Of a DNA stretch of 64,000 nt, positions 50,743 to 58,805 are shown piece by piece. The stretch is from Anaerolineae bacterium (GTDB lineage Bacteria; Chloroflexota; Anaerolineae; Promineifilales; Promineifilaceae), in NCBI GenBank assembly GCA_023384415.1, contig JAHDWJ010000018.1:1-64000 (forward strand), read 5' to 3'. The notes under the pieces were generated by a model. The model did not search any database and was not told where the DNA came from. It saw only the letters and a program-made list of their open reading frames with translations. A program made the position numbers and the translations under genes. Position 1 is the first letter of the stretch. Every line of letters begins with the position of its first letter.

Positions 50743-51573
50743 TTATAGATGTTGCTGCAAAAATGCCTGCATCGCCTGGTTGGTAGCTGTAGGGTTGTCT
50801 TGATTGGCGTTGTGGGCGGCATTGGGAATGACGTGATAGGTCGCGTTTGCTTCCCATTCCGCCCAGCGGGGCATATCGCGGCGAATGGTGCCGGCCCGAT
50901 CATTGTCACCATGAATGAGCAGCAGCGGCGCGTTAATGCGGAGCGATGGATCCCCTTTCTCATTAACAGCCAGGGTGACGGCTTGCCAGATGGCGGCAAA
51001 ATTGGCCTTGTTAATTTGCCGGGCAGCTTGTAGAGCGTAAGCCTGAACGGCCGGCATCTGAGCGGTGCTGCGGGCAATCGTCCGCGTAAAATGATTGTAG
51101 GGCCAGAGACGGAAAAGGGGTAGGGACGCTTTTAGAGCCCAGATTTCCCAACGGCTGTAGGCTTTGGCGATGGGGGTTGAACCGATAATTACCATGGCCC
51201 GCACCCGCTGCGGGGCTTGCCGGTACAGATGTTGGGCAATGTAGCCACCTAGCGACTGGCCGCAGAGAACGGCCTGGGCTGCGCCTAACTCGTCGAGAAT
51301 AGACAGCATATCCCCGACACATTGGGCCAGCGAAAAACCGGCCCCAATCGGCTGCGATTTCCCGTGACCGCGAGCGTCCCAAACGAGAAGGCGATAATGA
51401 GGCGCAAACGCTTCGACCTGGGCGTTGAACATGCGGTGATCCATGGTCGCGCCGTGCATAAAAACGAGTAACGGCCGCTCTGCCGGGCCACCCAGCCAGT
51501 AATGGAGTGTACAACCAGCCTTGAAATGCGTTTGTTCCCTGAGAACGGCCGGGGAAGTCGTGAAATCGGTCAT
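50743..51573 (-). CDS. Alpha/beta-hydrolase
   Basis: 276 aa from ATG 51573 (AAGGAG upstream; the frame extends to 51594). Nucleophile Ser in CGQSLGGYIAQ, oxyanion HGATMDHRMFN, acid in IHGDNDRAG and His in IPNAAHNANQDNP. It hydrolyses an ester or related bond; substrate unknown. It begins 4 bp after the response regulator stop, making the third gene of a histidine kinase-regulator-hydrolase unit. Confidence 0.9.
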   Translation of the reverse strand: MTDFTTSPAVLREQTHFKAGCTLHYWLGGPAERPLLVFMHGATMDHRMFNAQVEAFAPHYRLLVWDARGHGKSQPIGAGFSLAQCVGDMLSILDELGAAQAVLCGQSLGGYIAQHLYRQAPQRVRAMVIIGSTPIAKAYSRWEIWALKASLPLFRLWPYNHFTRTIARSTAQMPAVQAYALQAARQINKANFAAIWQAVTLAVNEKGDPSLRINAPLLLIHGDNDRAGTIRRDMPRWAEWEANATYHVIPNAAHNANQDNPTATNQAMQAFLQQHL

Positions 51574-51577
51574 GATT

Positions 51578-52237
51578 TTACTCCTTGCGGACAATCCCCT
51601 CGCTCCAGGCGTACACAGCTGCCTGCGTCCTGTCTGCCAAATGCAGCTTGCTCAAAATGTTGCTCACGTGGCTTTTCACCGTCCGCTCGCCGATGAACAG
51701 CTTGTCGGCAATCTCCTGGTTGGGCAGCCCGTTAGCGATGAGGCGCAGCACTTCCATTTCCCGATCGCTCAATTCGGTGAACGGGTTGGGTGCTGCCGGT
51801 TTATTCCCCTGTAACTCCTGCACAATCCGCGCCGCCACTTTAGGGTGGAGAATGGCCTCGCCTTGTGCCGCTTTGCGGATGGCATCGGCCAGTTCCGCCG
51901 GCCGCGCTTCCTTTAGGAGATAGGACAACGCCCCGGCACGCATGGCCGGGAAAATATGCTCGTCGCCGTGAAAGGAAGAGAAGATGATCACCTGGGTGCG
52001 TGGGCTGGCCTGGCGAATCTGGCGGGTCGTTTCCACACCGTCTTGACCAGGCATGATCAAATCTACCAGAGCGACATCCGGGGCAAACTCCTCGACTAAT
52101 TGGCGGGCGGCGCGGCCGTCGGCTGTCTCGCCTACGACGGCCATGTCGGAACAGCTCTCCAGGAAAGCGCGTAACCCCTGGCGCACTACCGCATGGTCGT
52201 CAACCAGGATGATTGTGATAGGGGATGAATTGGACAT
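51578..52237 (-). CDS. NarL/LuxR-type response regulator
   Basis: 219 aa. Receiver domain: acidic DDHAVVR, phosphorylated Asp in VALVDLIMPGQDG, Lys in YLLKEARP; C-terminal LuxR HTH with LTDREMEVLRLIANGLPNQE type signature (here LSDREMEVLRLIANGLPNQE) and KLFIGERTVKSHVSNILSKL. Activated by the sensor kinase encoded 8 bp upstream. Confidence 0.95.
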   Translation of the reverse strand: MSNSSPITIILVDDHAVVRQGLRAFLESCSDMAVVGETADGRAARQLVEEFAPDVALVDLIMPGQDGVETTRQIRQASPRTQVIIFSSFHGDEHIFPAMRAGALSYLLKEARPAELADAIRKAAQGEAILHPKVAARIVQELQGNKPAAPNPFTELSDREMEVLRLIANGLPNQEIADKLFIGERTVKSHVSNILSKLHLADRTQAAVYAWSEGIVRKE

Positions 52238-52245
52238 AATGAACC

Positions 52246-53304
52246 TTAAAGGGGGAGATAGGCAGTCACGGTCGTACCTTTTCCCGGTGCGGCGTCAAAA
52301 ATTGTTTGGCCGCCTAATTCGGCCAGGCGTTGGCGCATATTTTGCAGGCCAAAACCACTGGTCGGCGCGGCCTGGGGGTCGAAGCCCCGGCCGTTATCGT
52401 GGATGGTCAACTGGAGTTCGTTGGCCTGGCAACGAAAATTGATCCGCACGGAATCGGCCCCGCTGTGGCGGGCGACATTGGTCAACGCTTCCTGGGCAAA
52501 GCGGAAGAGGGCCCCCTCGACTTCGGGGGGCAGCGGCCGCTCGCCGGCGGAGTCTATGGCTGCGGCAATGCCGAATTGGCGCGACCAGCTTGCGGCATAA
52601 TCACGTAGGGCCGCTGCCAACCCTTGCCGCCCCAACGTCGTTGGCTGCAAGGCGAAAATGATCGCCCCTAACTCCCGCTGTGCCTGATGGGTCAATTCAC
52701 CGGCCTGGGTCAGACTGGCTTGCGCGGCGGCCGTATTTTGTGGCAGCAGAGCTTCGGCCGCGCCAATTTGCAGGGCGGCGGCGGCTAAATGCTGCTTGAC
52801 CGAATCATGTAAATCACGAGCCAGTCGCTGCCGCTCTTCCAGGGCGGCTAACTCTTGCCGCGATTGCAACAGGCCGCGCAGTTCGGCGGCCATCTCGTTC
52901 AACTCATCGCCAAAGTCGCCGATTTCGTCGGCCGACTCGTCTTGAATCATGGTGGTGAAATCCCCTTGCCGCCAAACGGCCGTCGCCTGACGCAATTGGG
53001 CAAAACGGCCGTCCAGCCAGCGGGCACTCAAAAAGCCGAAATAAGCACTGACCAGAGCGGCGGGAAAGACCAGCAGCAAGCTGCTGGGTAAGATGGCCCA
53101 CAGCGCCGGAGCCATATCCTGAATCGCCTCTTGCCAGTTCAAATCGGCGTAAACCTGTCCCAGGTAGAGGGCAACGGCGATTATGGCCCACCAGGCGGCC
53201 ACAAAAATGGCGGCTAACGAGACCAGCAGGTAGGTCAGCGTCAACCGCCATTTTAACTGATGGGATAGGGCGATCAGGCTGTTAAGCCAGGCGAATAGGG
53301 TCAT
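52246..53304 (-). CDS. HisKA_3-type sensor histidine kinase
   Basis: 352 aa. Two membrane helices (about residues 18-45 and 68-92), a HAMP-like linker, then EERQRLARDLHDSVKQHLAA with the phosphorylated His, and an ATPase domain with ALTNVARHSGADSVRI (N-box), DNGRGFDP and GFGLQNMRQRL. The small extracytoplasmic loop suggests membrane or envelope stress sensing, as in LiaS/NarX-like kinases. Pairs with the regulator and hydrolase downstream. Two ACGGCCGT octamers (about 52978 and 53007) lie in it. Confidence 0.94.
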   Translation of the reverse strand: MTLFAWLNSLIALSHQLKWRLTLTYLLVSLAAIFVAAWWAIIAVALYLGQVYADLNWQEAIQDMAPALWAILPSSLLLVFPAALVSAYFGFLSARWLDGRFAQLRQATAVWRQGDFTTMIQDESADEIGDFGDELNEMAAELRGLLQSRQELAALEERQRLARDLHDSVKQHLAAAALQIGAAEALLPQNTAAAQASLTQAGELTHQAQRELGAIIFALQPTTLGRQGLAAALRDYAASWSRQFGIAAAIDSAGERPLPPEVEGALFRFAQEALTNVARHSGADSVRINFRCQANELQLTIHDNGRGFDPQAAPTSGFGLQNMRQRLAELGGQTIFDAAPGKGTTVTAYLPL

Positions 53305-53317
53305 GGTTTTTAGAGTG

Positions 53318-53372
53318 TTGACCGCCGATGGCCGACCGCAGACGACAATCCTGGCGTCGGCGGTCGGCTATC
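53318..53372. repeat. GACCGC/GACGG palindrome family copy
   Basis: TTGACCGCCGATGGCCGACC and the following GTCGGCGGTCGGC can fold; another partial copy (TTGACCGCCGACGGACGACG) begins at 53710. It flanks the DUF4190 gene on both sides. Confidence 0.6.
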
Positions 53373-53378
53373 AGTAAC

Positions 53379-53687
53379 TTACATTGCGCCGCTGCTGGCC
53401 ATGAAGCTAAAGGGCACAAATAACATAAAGATCAGAACAGCCAGGCAGGCACCCAGGATAGCTATGGCTATGCCGATCCAGCCCAGGATGACTCCGGCGC
53501 GGGCCATGCCGTCGCCGCTGTGCAGGTGGGGGTTTTGGGCGATTTCCTGCTGGGCAATTCTACCAGAAATAATACCGCCGATAGAACCAACCAGGGGTAG
53601 GAAGCCAATTAATCCTAAGATGGACAATACCAGGCTGACGATAGCCAACGAATGGGTAGGGGCTTGGGTTGAAAATTCTTGTTTCAT
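53379..53687 (-). CDS. DUF4190 domain membrane protein
   Basis: 102 aa with two hydrophobic helices (about 18-40 and 65-90). SLAIVSLVLSILGLIGFLPL and the final ILGWIGIAIAILGAC fit DUF4190, small membrane proteins of unknown role. Lies upstream of the kinase unit with palindromes on both sides. Confidence 0.8.
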   Translation of the reverse strand: MKQEFSTQAPTHSLAIVSLVLSILGLIGFLPLVGSIGGIISGRIAQQEIAQNPHLHSGDGMARAGVILGWIGIAIAILGACLAVLIFMLFVPFSFMASSGAM

Positions 53688-53864
53688 GATCTTGTTCTCC
53701 GTTAGTAGATTGACCGCCGACGGACGACGGTCTGTTTATGCGGCGGGGGTCAGAAAGGGGTATTGTGCCGCTCATTTGATGATGAACAAGATCATACCTG
53801 ACAATGAGGTGGCGGGGATCGGCCGGAAGGAGGGTTGGGAACTGATCTTCAGGACAGTTACGGT

Positions 53865-54002
53865 CTGACGGCACCGATTGGCCCGGCGGTGGTGAGTAAT
53901 GGCAGAGGGGCGGTGGCGGGGGTTGCGGCCGCGACATCAGGTCCCAACAACATCAGGTTAGTCCCCTGGCGGTAATAGTTGGTGTATTTGCTGGGTACCC
54001 CT
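53865..54002 (+). pseudogene. Mosaic scar: two gene fragments joined at a GCGGCCGC
   Basis: 53865-53932 copies the C-terminal coding sequence of the surface protein (45500-45567) with about 85-90% identity by eye. From the octamer at 53925-53932 onward, 53924-54002 matches instead the BrnA-like gene (48382-48460) at similar identity. The switch occurs at the octamer itself, which both parents carry at that point. Neither fragment is functional. Confidence 0.88.
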
Positions 54003-54026
54003 TTGGATTCCCAAAGGGGTACCCAG
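53991..54026. repeat. Perfect 16-bp hairpin at the end of the scar
   Basis: CTGGGTACCCCTTTGG (53991-54006), loop ATTC, and exact complement (54011-54026). Its left part extends the BrnA-like fragment, so the palindrome lies exactly at a breakpoint. It could also act as a terminator for the hydrolase gene on the minus strand. Confidence 0.85.
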
Positions 54027-54035
54027 GGCCGGTCT

Positions 54036-54110
54036 CTTGATTTATCTCTGTTCCAGGTGTATCTGGCCTATCAAGCTGCTGGTTACAAAGAGATTTATGG
54101 GGGAGATTAG
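54036..54110 (+). pseudogene. C-terminal fragment of an unidentified gene
   Basis: In one frame, LDLSLFQVYLAYQAAGYKEI then YGGD and a stop at 54108-54110, overlapping the stop of the hydrolase gene on the other strand. It reads like a genuine protein end but has no start. I do not recognise it. Confidence 0.45.
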
Positions 54111-54928
54111 GCCAGGAACTTGTCTAAAATCTGGTTAAATTGGGTGGGGTGTTCCCAGAACATCATGTGACCGCCCAACACCGCTGTTTTGGTTTGGGGT
54201 AAATGTTTTTGGATAAAGGGTACCGCGGTGTTGGCCCAATGTTCGGCAATAACATACAAGGCGGGGATGGCCTCGTCTACTTGTCTGGCTTCGGTCAGAT
54301 AATCGGAGAACATGCCAGAAGCGAAGAGGTTGCTGGCGATGTAATAGGGTGTCTTAAGCGATTGTTCGATGATCCAGAACAATTCCTCTGGGGTGAGGTC
54401 CCGCTGCACCATTACTTCGGTGGCGTAGTAGGCAACGAACTCCCGTTGGCCCTGGGGTGAGGCGAGATAGGTGTTGTACGCGGCCGCGATCTCATCCAAC
54501 GGCCCTTCTACCCAATCTCCCTCAACGGTTGACAGAGGTTTGGGGGATAGATCAATACAGATGATTCCTTTTACATTAGCCAACCCTTCTTGCCGGATAT
54601 ATTCCCACAAGGTCAGGCAGCCAAATGACCAGCCTGCCAACACGACATCTTTAAGGTCTAATGCCTTGATCAGTTTAGCCAGGTCGGCTCCATGGGTGGT
54701 GTAGTTGTTGCCGTGCAGGGTGACGGTGGAGCGGCCATGACTGCGGGGATCAAGGGTAATGACCCGGTGGCTTTGGGCAAAGTGGGCCACCTGATGCTCA
54801 AACAGCTCTGTGGTGAAGGTCCACCCTGGTATAAAGATGAGGGGTGAGCCTTCCCCTTGATCTTCGTAATACATTTCTACACCGGGTTCAATTTCAATAT
54901 ACTGTCCTGGTTGTTTATGAATAGCCAT
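54107..54928 (-). CDS. Alpha/beta-hydrolase (haloperoxidase/esterase-like)
   Basis: 273 aa. Nucleophile Ser in AGWSFGCLTLWEY, oxyanion IPGWTFTTELF, catalytic His in GGHMMFWEHP; the residue before the nucleophile is Trp rather than the more usual His or Gly, seen in haloperoxidase-like members. AAGGAG precedes the start. It stands between the island edge and a palindromic repeat. One GCGGCCGC encodes Ala-Ala within the lid. Confidence 0.9.
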   Translation of the reverse strand: MAIHKQPGQYIEIEPGVEMYYEDQGEGSPLIFIPGWTFTTELFEHQVAHFAQSHRVITLDPRSHGRSTVTLHGNNYTTHGADLAKLIKALDLKDVVLAGWSFGCLTLWEYIRQEGLANVKGIICIDLSPKPLSTVEGDWVEGPLDEIAAAYNTYLASPQGQREFVAYYATEVMVQRDLTPEELFWIIEQSLKTPYYIASNLFASGMFSDYLTEARQVDEAIPALYVIAEHWANTAVPFIQKHLPQTKTAVLGGHMMFWEHPTQFNQILDKFLA

Positions 54929-55014
54929 GAGAATCTCCTTGTGATGCTCTGTGGGTTATACCCATAGGTTAAGCCCATAAAAAGGGAACGGAATATCCGC
55001 AAAATTTGGTAACT

Positions 55015-55088
55015 ATTCACCGCCAAGACGCAAAGAACACAAAGAACTTGAGTAATTTCTTGGCGTTCTTAGCGTCTTAGCAGTTCCA
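55015..55088. repeat. Palindromic intergenic repeat, CCGCCAAGACGCAAAGAA family
   Basis: TTCACCGCCAAGACGCAAAG faces CTTGGCGTTCTTAGCGTCTT. Same family as 8194, 12469 and 17814. Confidence 0.78.
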
Positions 55089-55122
55089 TATCCAGAGAAC
55101 CTGAATAGTTACAAAATTTGTT

Positions 55123-56145
55123 TCAAAGTGCCGGATCCAGCAGCACCTTACCGCCGGTCATCTGACTTTCGTAGTCGCGTACTGCTTGCTGGGCTTGTGA
55201 CAGGGGGTAGCGGCCGCGTATCTCCGTTTTCAGCGCGGAAAGCATTAGCTTCTGTGCCCGCCGCCATATCATAAAATTTTGCAGCAGGTTTTTCTCATTT
55301 ACCCAGGGGGCCAGCCAGAAACCATCCACCAATTTGTCTTCAAAAATCAGAGATGTGGTGTTGACCTGGACGGGCTGTTGGGAAAGATTGCCGTAGACCG
55401 TTACCCGGCTGTGTATGGGCATGGCCGCGCACAATTGTTGAGGCAGGTCACCGGCAACGGCGTCAAAAGCCAGATGGATATTCTGTTGGTGACACAAGTC
55501 ACGCAATTGTTGGTTAAAATCGGGGTGACTGCTGTTGAGAACGTGGGTCACCCCCTGCTGCTTCAGGTCAACAACCTGTTCTGGGCGGCGCACAATGCCC
55601 ACTACCTCAACTCCTTCTTGCTGCCCCAACCGGTGTATCATCAGCCCCAACGCACTGGCGGCGGCTGTGTTGATTACCGTTTTGTGGCCGGCTTTTTTAG
55701 CCAGATCAATGAGGGCAACCGCCGTCAGCGGATTGACCACCGACATGGCTCCCTGCTCCATACTCACGGCATCGTCCAACGGTAGAGCATAATTGACAGT
55801 CGTCGTAGTATATTCCGCCCACAAACCATCCCCCGTTTGTTGAGTGACACAGGCCACCCGTTTTCCCGCCAGATAACGCCCCATCAGGCCGGTGCGGCTG
55901 CCGACCGCCACCACTGTCCCGGAGCCTTCAAAGCCAGGCACTACCGGGGTTGGTTTAGTGAACCCATACCGACCCTGCAAAAACATGAGATCAGATGGGT
56001 TGATGGGGGAAGCGGCCACTTTCACCAGCAGTTCATTCGGGCCGGGGCGGGGTACGGGCAGATGCACCACGCGCAGGGCGTCGGCCCCATCGTAGGCATC
56101 CAGGACAACGGCGGTCATCTGTTCGGGAATTGCAGTTGGCGTCAT
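55123..56145 (-). CDS. Zinc-independent MDR oxidoreductase (quinone/enoyl reductase type)
   Basis: 340 aa. GroES-like start with VKVAASPINPSDLMFLQGRY, GFEGSGTVVAVGS and a nucleotide-binding helix around INTAAASALGLMIHRLGQ. The zinc ligands of classical alcohol dehydrogenases are missing, pointing to NADPH-dependent quinone or 2-enoyl reductases. Substrate unknown. Upstream of the AI-2E-family genes on the same strand. Confidence 0.88.
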   Translation of the reverse strand: MTPTAIPEQMTAVVLDAYDGADALRVVHLPVPRPGPNELLVKVAASPINPSDLMFLQGRYGFTKPTPVVPGFEGSGTVVAVGSRTGLMGRYLAGKRVACVTQQTGDGLWAEYTTTTVNYALPLDDAVSMEQGAMSVVNPLTAVALIDLAKKAGHKTVINTAAASALGLMIHRLGQQEGVEVVGIVRRPEQVVDLKQQGVTHVLNSSHPDFNQQLRDLCHQQNIHLAFDAVAGDLPQQLCAAMPIHSRVTVYGNLSQQPVQVNTTSLIFEDKLVDGFWLAPWVNEKNLLQNFMIWRRAQKLMLSALKTEIRGRYPLSQAQQAVRDYESQMTGGKVLLDPAL

Positions 56146-56184
56146 CTTATCTCCAATGGTTGTGGGGTGCCGGTAACAGATAGG

Positions 56185-57363
56185 TTAGCTGTCATTCCTG
56201 ATCACTAAATCGGCACGATGTAGTAACTTATTCAGCCGGGCGGCAATATTGCTAATTCCCGGCGGTGCGTCTTCTTTGCTTTGTAAAGCGGTTTCTACGG
56301 TGGTTAACCGCTCCCGTAACATTGTTAGTTGATCCGCCGCTCCTGTCAGCGGTGGTGTTTTTTGCGCCGCCAATAGGTTTGTAAACAAGATTTGCAGGGC
56401 GGCCGATAAGGGCGGGGCCATAATCAGCCCCACAATGCCGAAATCCTCAATGAGAACCAGCATGAGCAGCACTGTCAGGATGGAGCTGTAACGCCGACGA
56501 TTAAACAAGCGCGGCTCCACGATCAGTTCCAAGACCAACAGGATGGTAATGGTGTAAAGGACGGCCACGATGGCCAGACCCACCCCTTCCATCAGCCCAA
56601 TCACCAGTACTGGAGCCACCGTCAATACAACACCGACCAGCGGCACGAGCCAGGCGATACCCCCTAGCAGAGCCAATAAGGCTGGATAGGGCAAGCCGAT
56701 AACGGTATAACCGGCAAATAGCAAAACGATACCCACAAAACTTTGCCCAATTTCACTACGAATATAGGCCCCTACGCCGCTCTCAATTGCTTGCCAGATA
56801 AGCCGGGCTGGCTGGCGTTGGCTTGCGGGCAGCAGTGAAAGCCACAGCCGTTCAAACCGGGCCTGATCTACTGTCCAGTAGGTACTCAAGACAAGCGCGG
56901 CAATAATGCCGGCCAGAAAACTGGAGACTCCGGCCGCTAACCCTAAAATACGCTGGGCCAGCAGCCCGCCTTGCGGCCCGGTGATCGTCTCAAAAAGCTG
57001 GCTGGGAGGGGGCAGCCGGGCCGCCAAAGCCTGTTGTGATGTCGAGCCGCGCATCCAGGCCAACCAGGTGTTTTCATAAGCCAGGGCCAGATTCTCTGCC
57101 AGGTCATACAGCTCGCTCATCAGTGACGAGCCAAGCAGGATCGCCAACCCAACCACTAGAGCTAACCCCAACAGGTAGGTAAGCAATAGGGCCAACCAGA
57201 GCGGCAGTCCCCGCTGCATTAGATGCCTCACGGGTGGGCGGGCCGCACTGGCCAGGGCCAGGGAAAGAAAAAACAAACCCACAACGGAACGGACCTGCCA
57301 TAACAAGATGACCATTGTTATTGTAGCCAGCACTAAAATGGTGTAACCAGCTAATCGTTTCAT
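56185..57363 (-). CDS. AI-2E family (PerM/TqsA-like) transporter, gene 2
   Basis: 392 aa with about eight helices; the family's GIAWLVPLVGVVLTVAPVLV and YTITILLVLELIVEPRLFNR regions are present. Some members export autoinducer-2 or act as ion antiporters; the function of this one is unknown. Its start overlaps the stop of the upstream paralogue (ATGA), so the two are probably translated together and may form a heteromer. A cytoplasmic C-terminal tail of about 55 residues follows the last helix. Confidence 0.85.
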   Translation of the reverse strand: MKRLAGYTILVLATITMVILLWQVRSVVGLFFLSLALASAARPPVRHLMQRGLPLWLALLLTYLLGLALVVGLAILLGSSLMSELYDLAENLALAYENTWLAWMRGSTSQQALAARLPPPSQLFETITGPQGGLLAQRILGLAAGVSSFLAGIIAALVLSTYWTVDQARFERLWLSLLPASQRQPARLIWQAIESGVGAYIRSEIGQSFVGIVLLFAGYTVIGLPYPALLALLGGIAWLVPLVGVVLTVAPVLVIGLMEGVGLAIVAVLYTITILLVLELIVEPRLFNRRRYSSILTVLLMLVLIEDFGIVGLIMAPPLSAALQILFTNLLAAQKTPPLTGAADQLTMLRERLTTVETALQSKEDAPPGISNIAARLNKLLHRADLVIRNDS

Positions 57364-58634
57364 CCTTCTTCCCCCTGGGGTGATGGTTCGTTGGGGCTTA
57401 GGTGCGGCCGGTTCAATAACAGAAGCTCATCCAGTTCAGCGGCAATTGTTTCCAATAAATCTTCAATCTGGTCACTCTCTGCACTGGCATCTTCTTCTTT
57501 GAAGCGAATCTGCTTCCGGATGTCTTGCATCAGGTCTTGCACCTCATAACGCAAAACGCTTACCTGGTCACGACCTACTGGGATTGGTTGTTCGGCAATG
57601 AATGAGCGATTAAAAACAATCTGCACGATGGCGGCAATAGGGATGGCTACCAATACCCCAACTAAACCAAAGAGCAGCCCGAAGGCGGTAATAGCCAACA
57701 GGGTTACTAGTGGATGTACGCCTACTGAATGGTTCATAATGCGCGGTAGTAAGACGCTGTTTTCTAACTGCTGCATAATGATGGTGACAACCACGACCCC
57801 CACAGCCAGGATCGGATTAATGGAGTAAGCCACAATCATGGCGGGTAATGCGCCCAACATAGGTCCAAGATAGGGGATAAGCTCCATGATACCGGCTAAA
57901 ATAGCCAGGGGTAGAGCGTAAGGTAAACCAAGCAATAAGTAGGCGATTAGGGCCATGCCTCCAATGGAGGCACATAGCAAGGCCTGCCCGGTGACATAAG
58001 CGCCGACTTTGGTTTCCGCTTCCTCAATAAAGCTGCGTGTGGTTTCCCGCCAATCTAAGGGCAGCCAGAGCAGCAGGGAACGAGTGGTACGTTTGCCGTC
58101 TAAGGTCCAGTAAAATGTAAGCGTGAGTACGGCCACGACGGCAAACATCGTTTTCAGGAGCAGGCTGATGGCTTGCCCACCTTGCCGGACAGCGGTTGTC
58201 ACATCACTATCTTCTAAGGGCATCAGCCCCGTTAGCGGCAGCTGTTCTGGCAAGGCCAACCCCAGCCGCCAGACAAAAAAACTGCTGTTGTCTAGCAAAC
58301 TATTGCGCCCTTCGGCGTATACCTCTGGCAAGGCGGCGGCCAAACGGGTCATTTGGGTGAGGGTTAGCGGGGTAAGTACCGAGATAAACCCGACCAATAA
58401 AGCCAATAAACTAAGATAAACGGCTACTACGCTGACGGGACGAGGTATACCTATTTGGTGCAGCCAACGGACGGCTGGCTGAATGGCTGTGCTAATTACG
58501 ATGGCCAGGAAAAAGATGATCACGACCTGGTGAAACCGATAGAACAGCCAAAAAGCCAGGAGGATGGCAAGCAGAACGAGCGTTGCGCTTATGATTTGGC
58601 GAGGGGCTATGTAAGGTAATTCAAAACGGGACAT
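57360..58634 (-). CDS. AI-2E family (PerM/TqsA-like) transporter, gene 1
   Basis: 424 aa. Family motifs: FFLAIVISTAIQPAVRWL, LAILAGIMELIPYLGPMLGA and IIMQQLENSVLLPRIMNHSV, with a C-terminal acidic tail of about 80 residues that may form a coil. First gene of a coupled pair with the 56185 gene. No GCGGCCGC in either gene, in contrast to the neighbourhood. Confidence 0.88.
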   Translation of the reverse strand: MSRFELPYIAPRQIISATLVLLAILLAFWLFYRFHQVVIIFFLAIVISTAIQPAVRWLHQIGIPRPVSVVAVYLSLLALLVGFISVLTPLTLTQMTRLAAALPEVYAEGRNSLLDNSSFFVWRLGLALPEQLPLTGLMPLEDSDVTTAVRQGGQAISLLLKTMFAVVAVLTLTFYWTLDGKRTTRSLLLWLPLDWRETTRSFIEEAETKVGAYVTGQALLCASIGGMALIAYLLLGLPYALPLAILAGIMELIPYLGPMLGALPAMIVAYSINPILAVGVVVVTIIMQQLENSVLLPRIMNHSVGVHPLVTLLAITAFGLLFGLVGVLVAIPIAAIVQIVFNRSFIAEQPIPVGRDQVSVLRYEVQDLMQDIRKQIRFKEEDASAESDQIEDLLETIAAELDELLLLNRPHLSPNEPSPQGEEG

Positions 58635-58805
58635 GGGATAAGAGCCTCAAGGGACAGGCACTCTGGCTGTTCTGGCCAGAGTGATTGATCACATAAAGTT
58701 GCTGGTGCATATCACTATAGAACAGCCAGGTACGGTGAAAGCAATCAGGAGGATGGGTGAGACTCTGACGTATCTCACTGCTCTCCTTTGATGGCGGCAA
58801 AGGGA

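Noticed and set aside
53401..53868. 155-codon plus-strand frame
   Set aside because: Antisense of the DUF4190 gene and of a repeat, with no recognisable motif.
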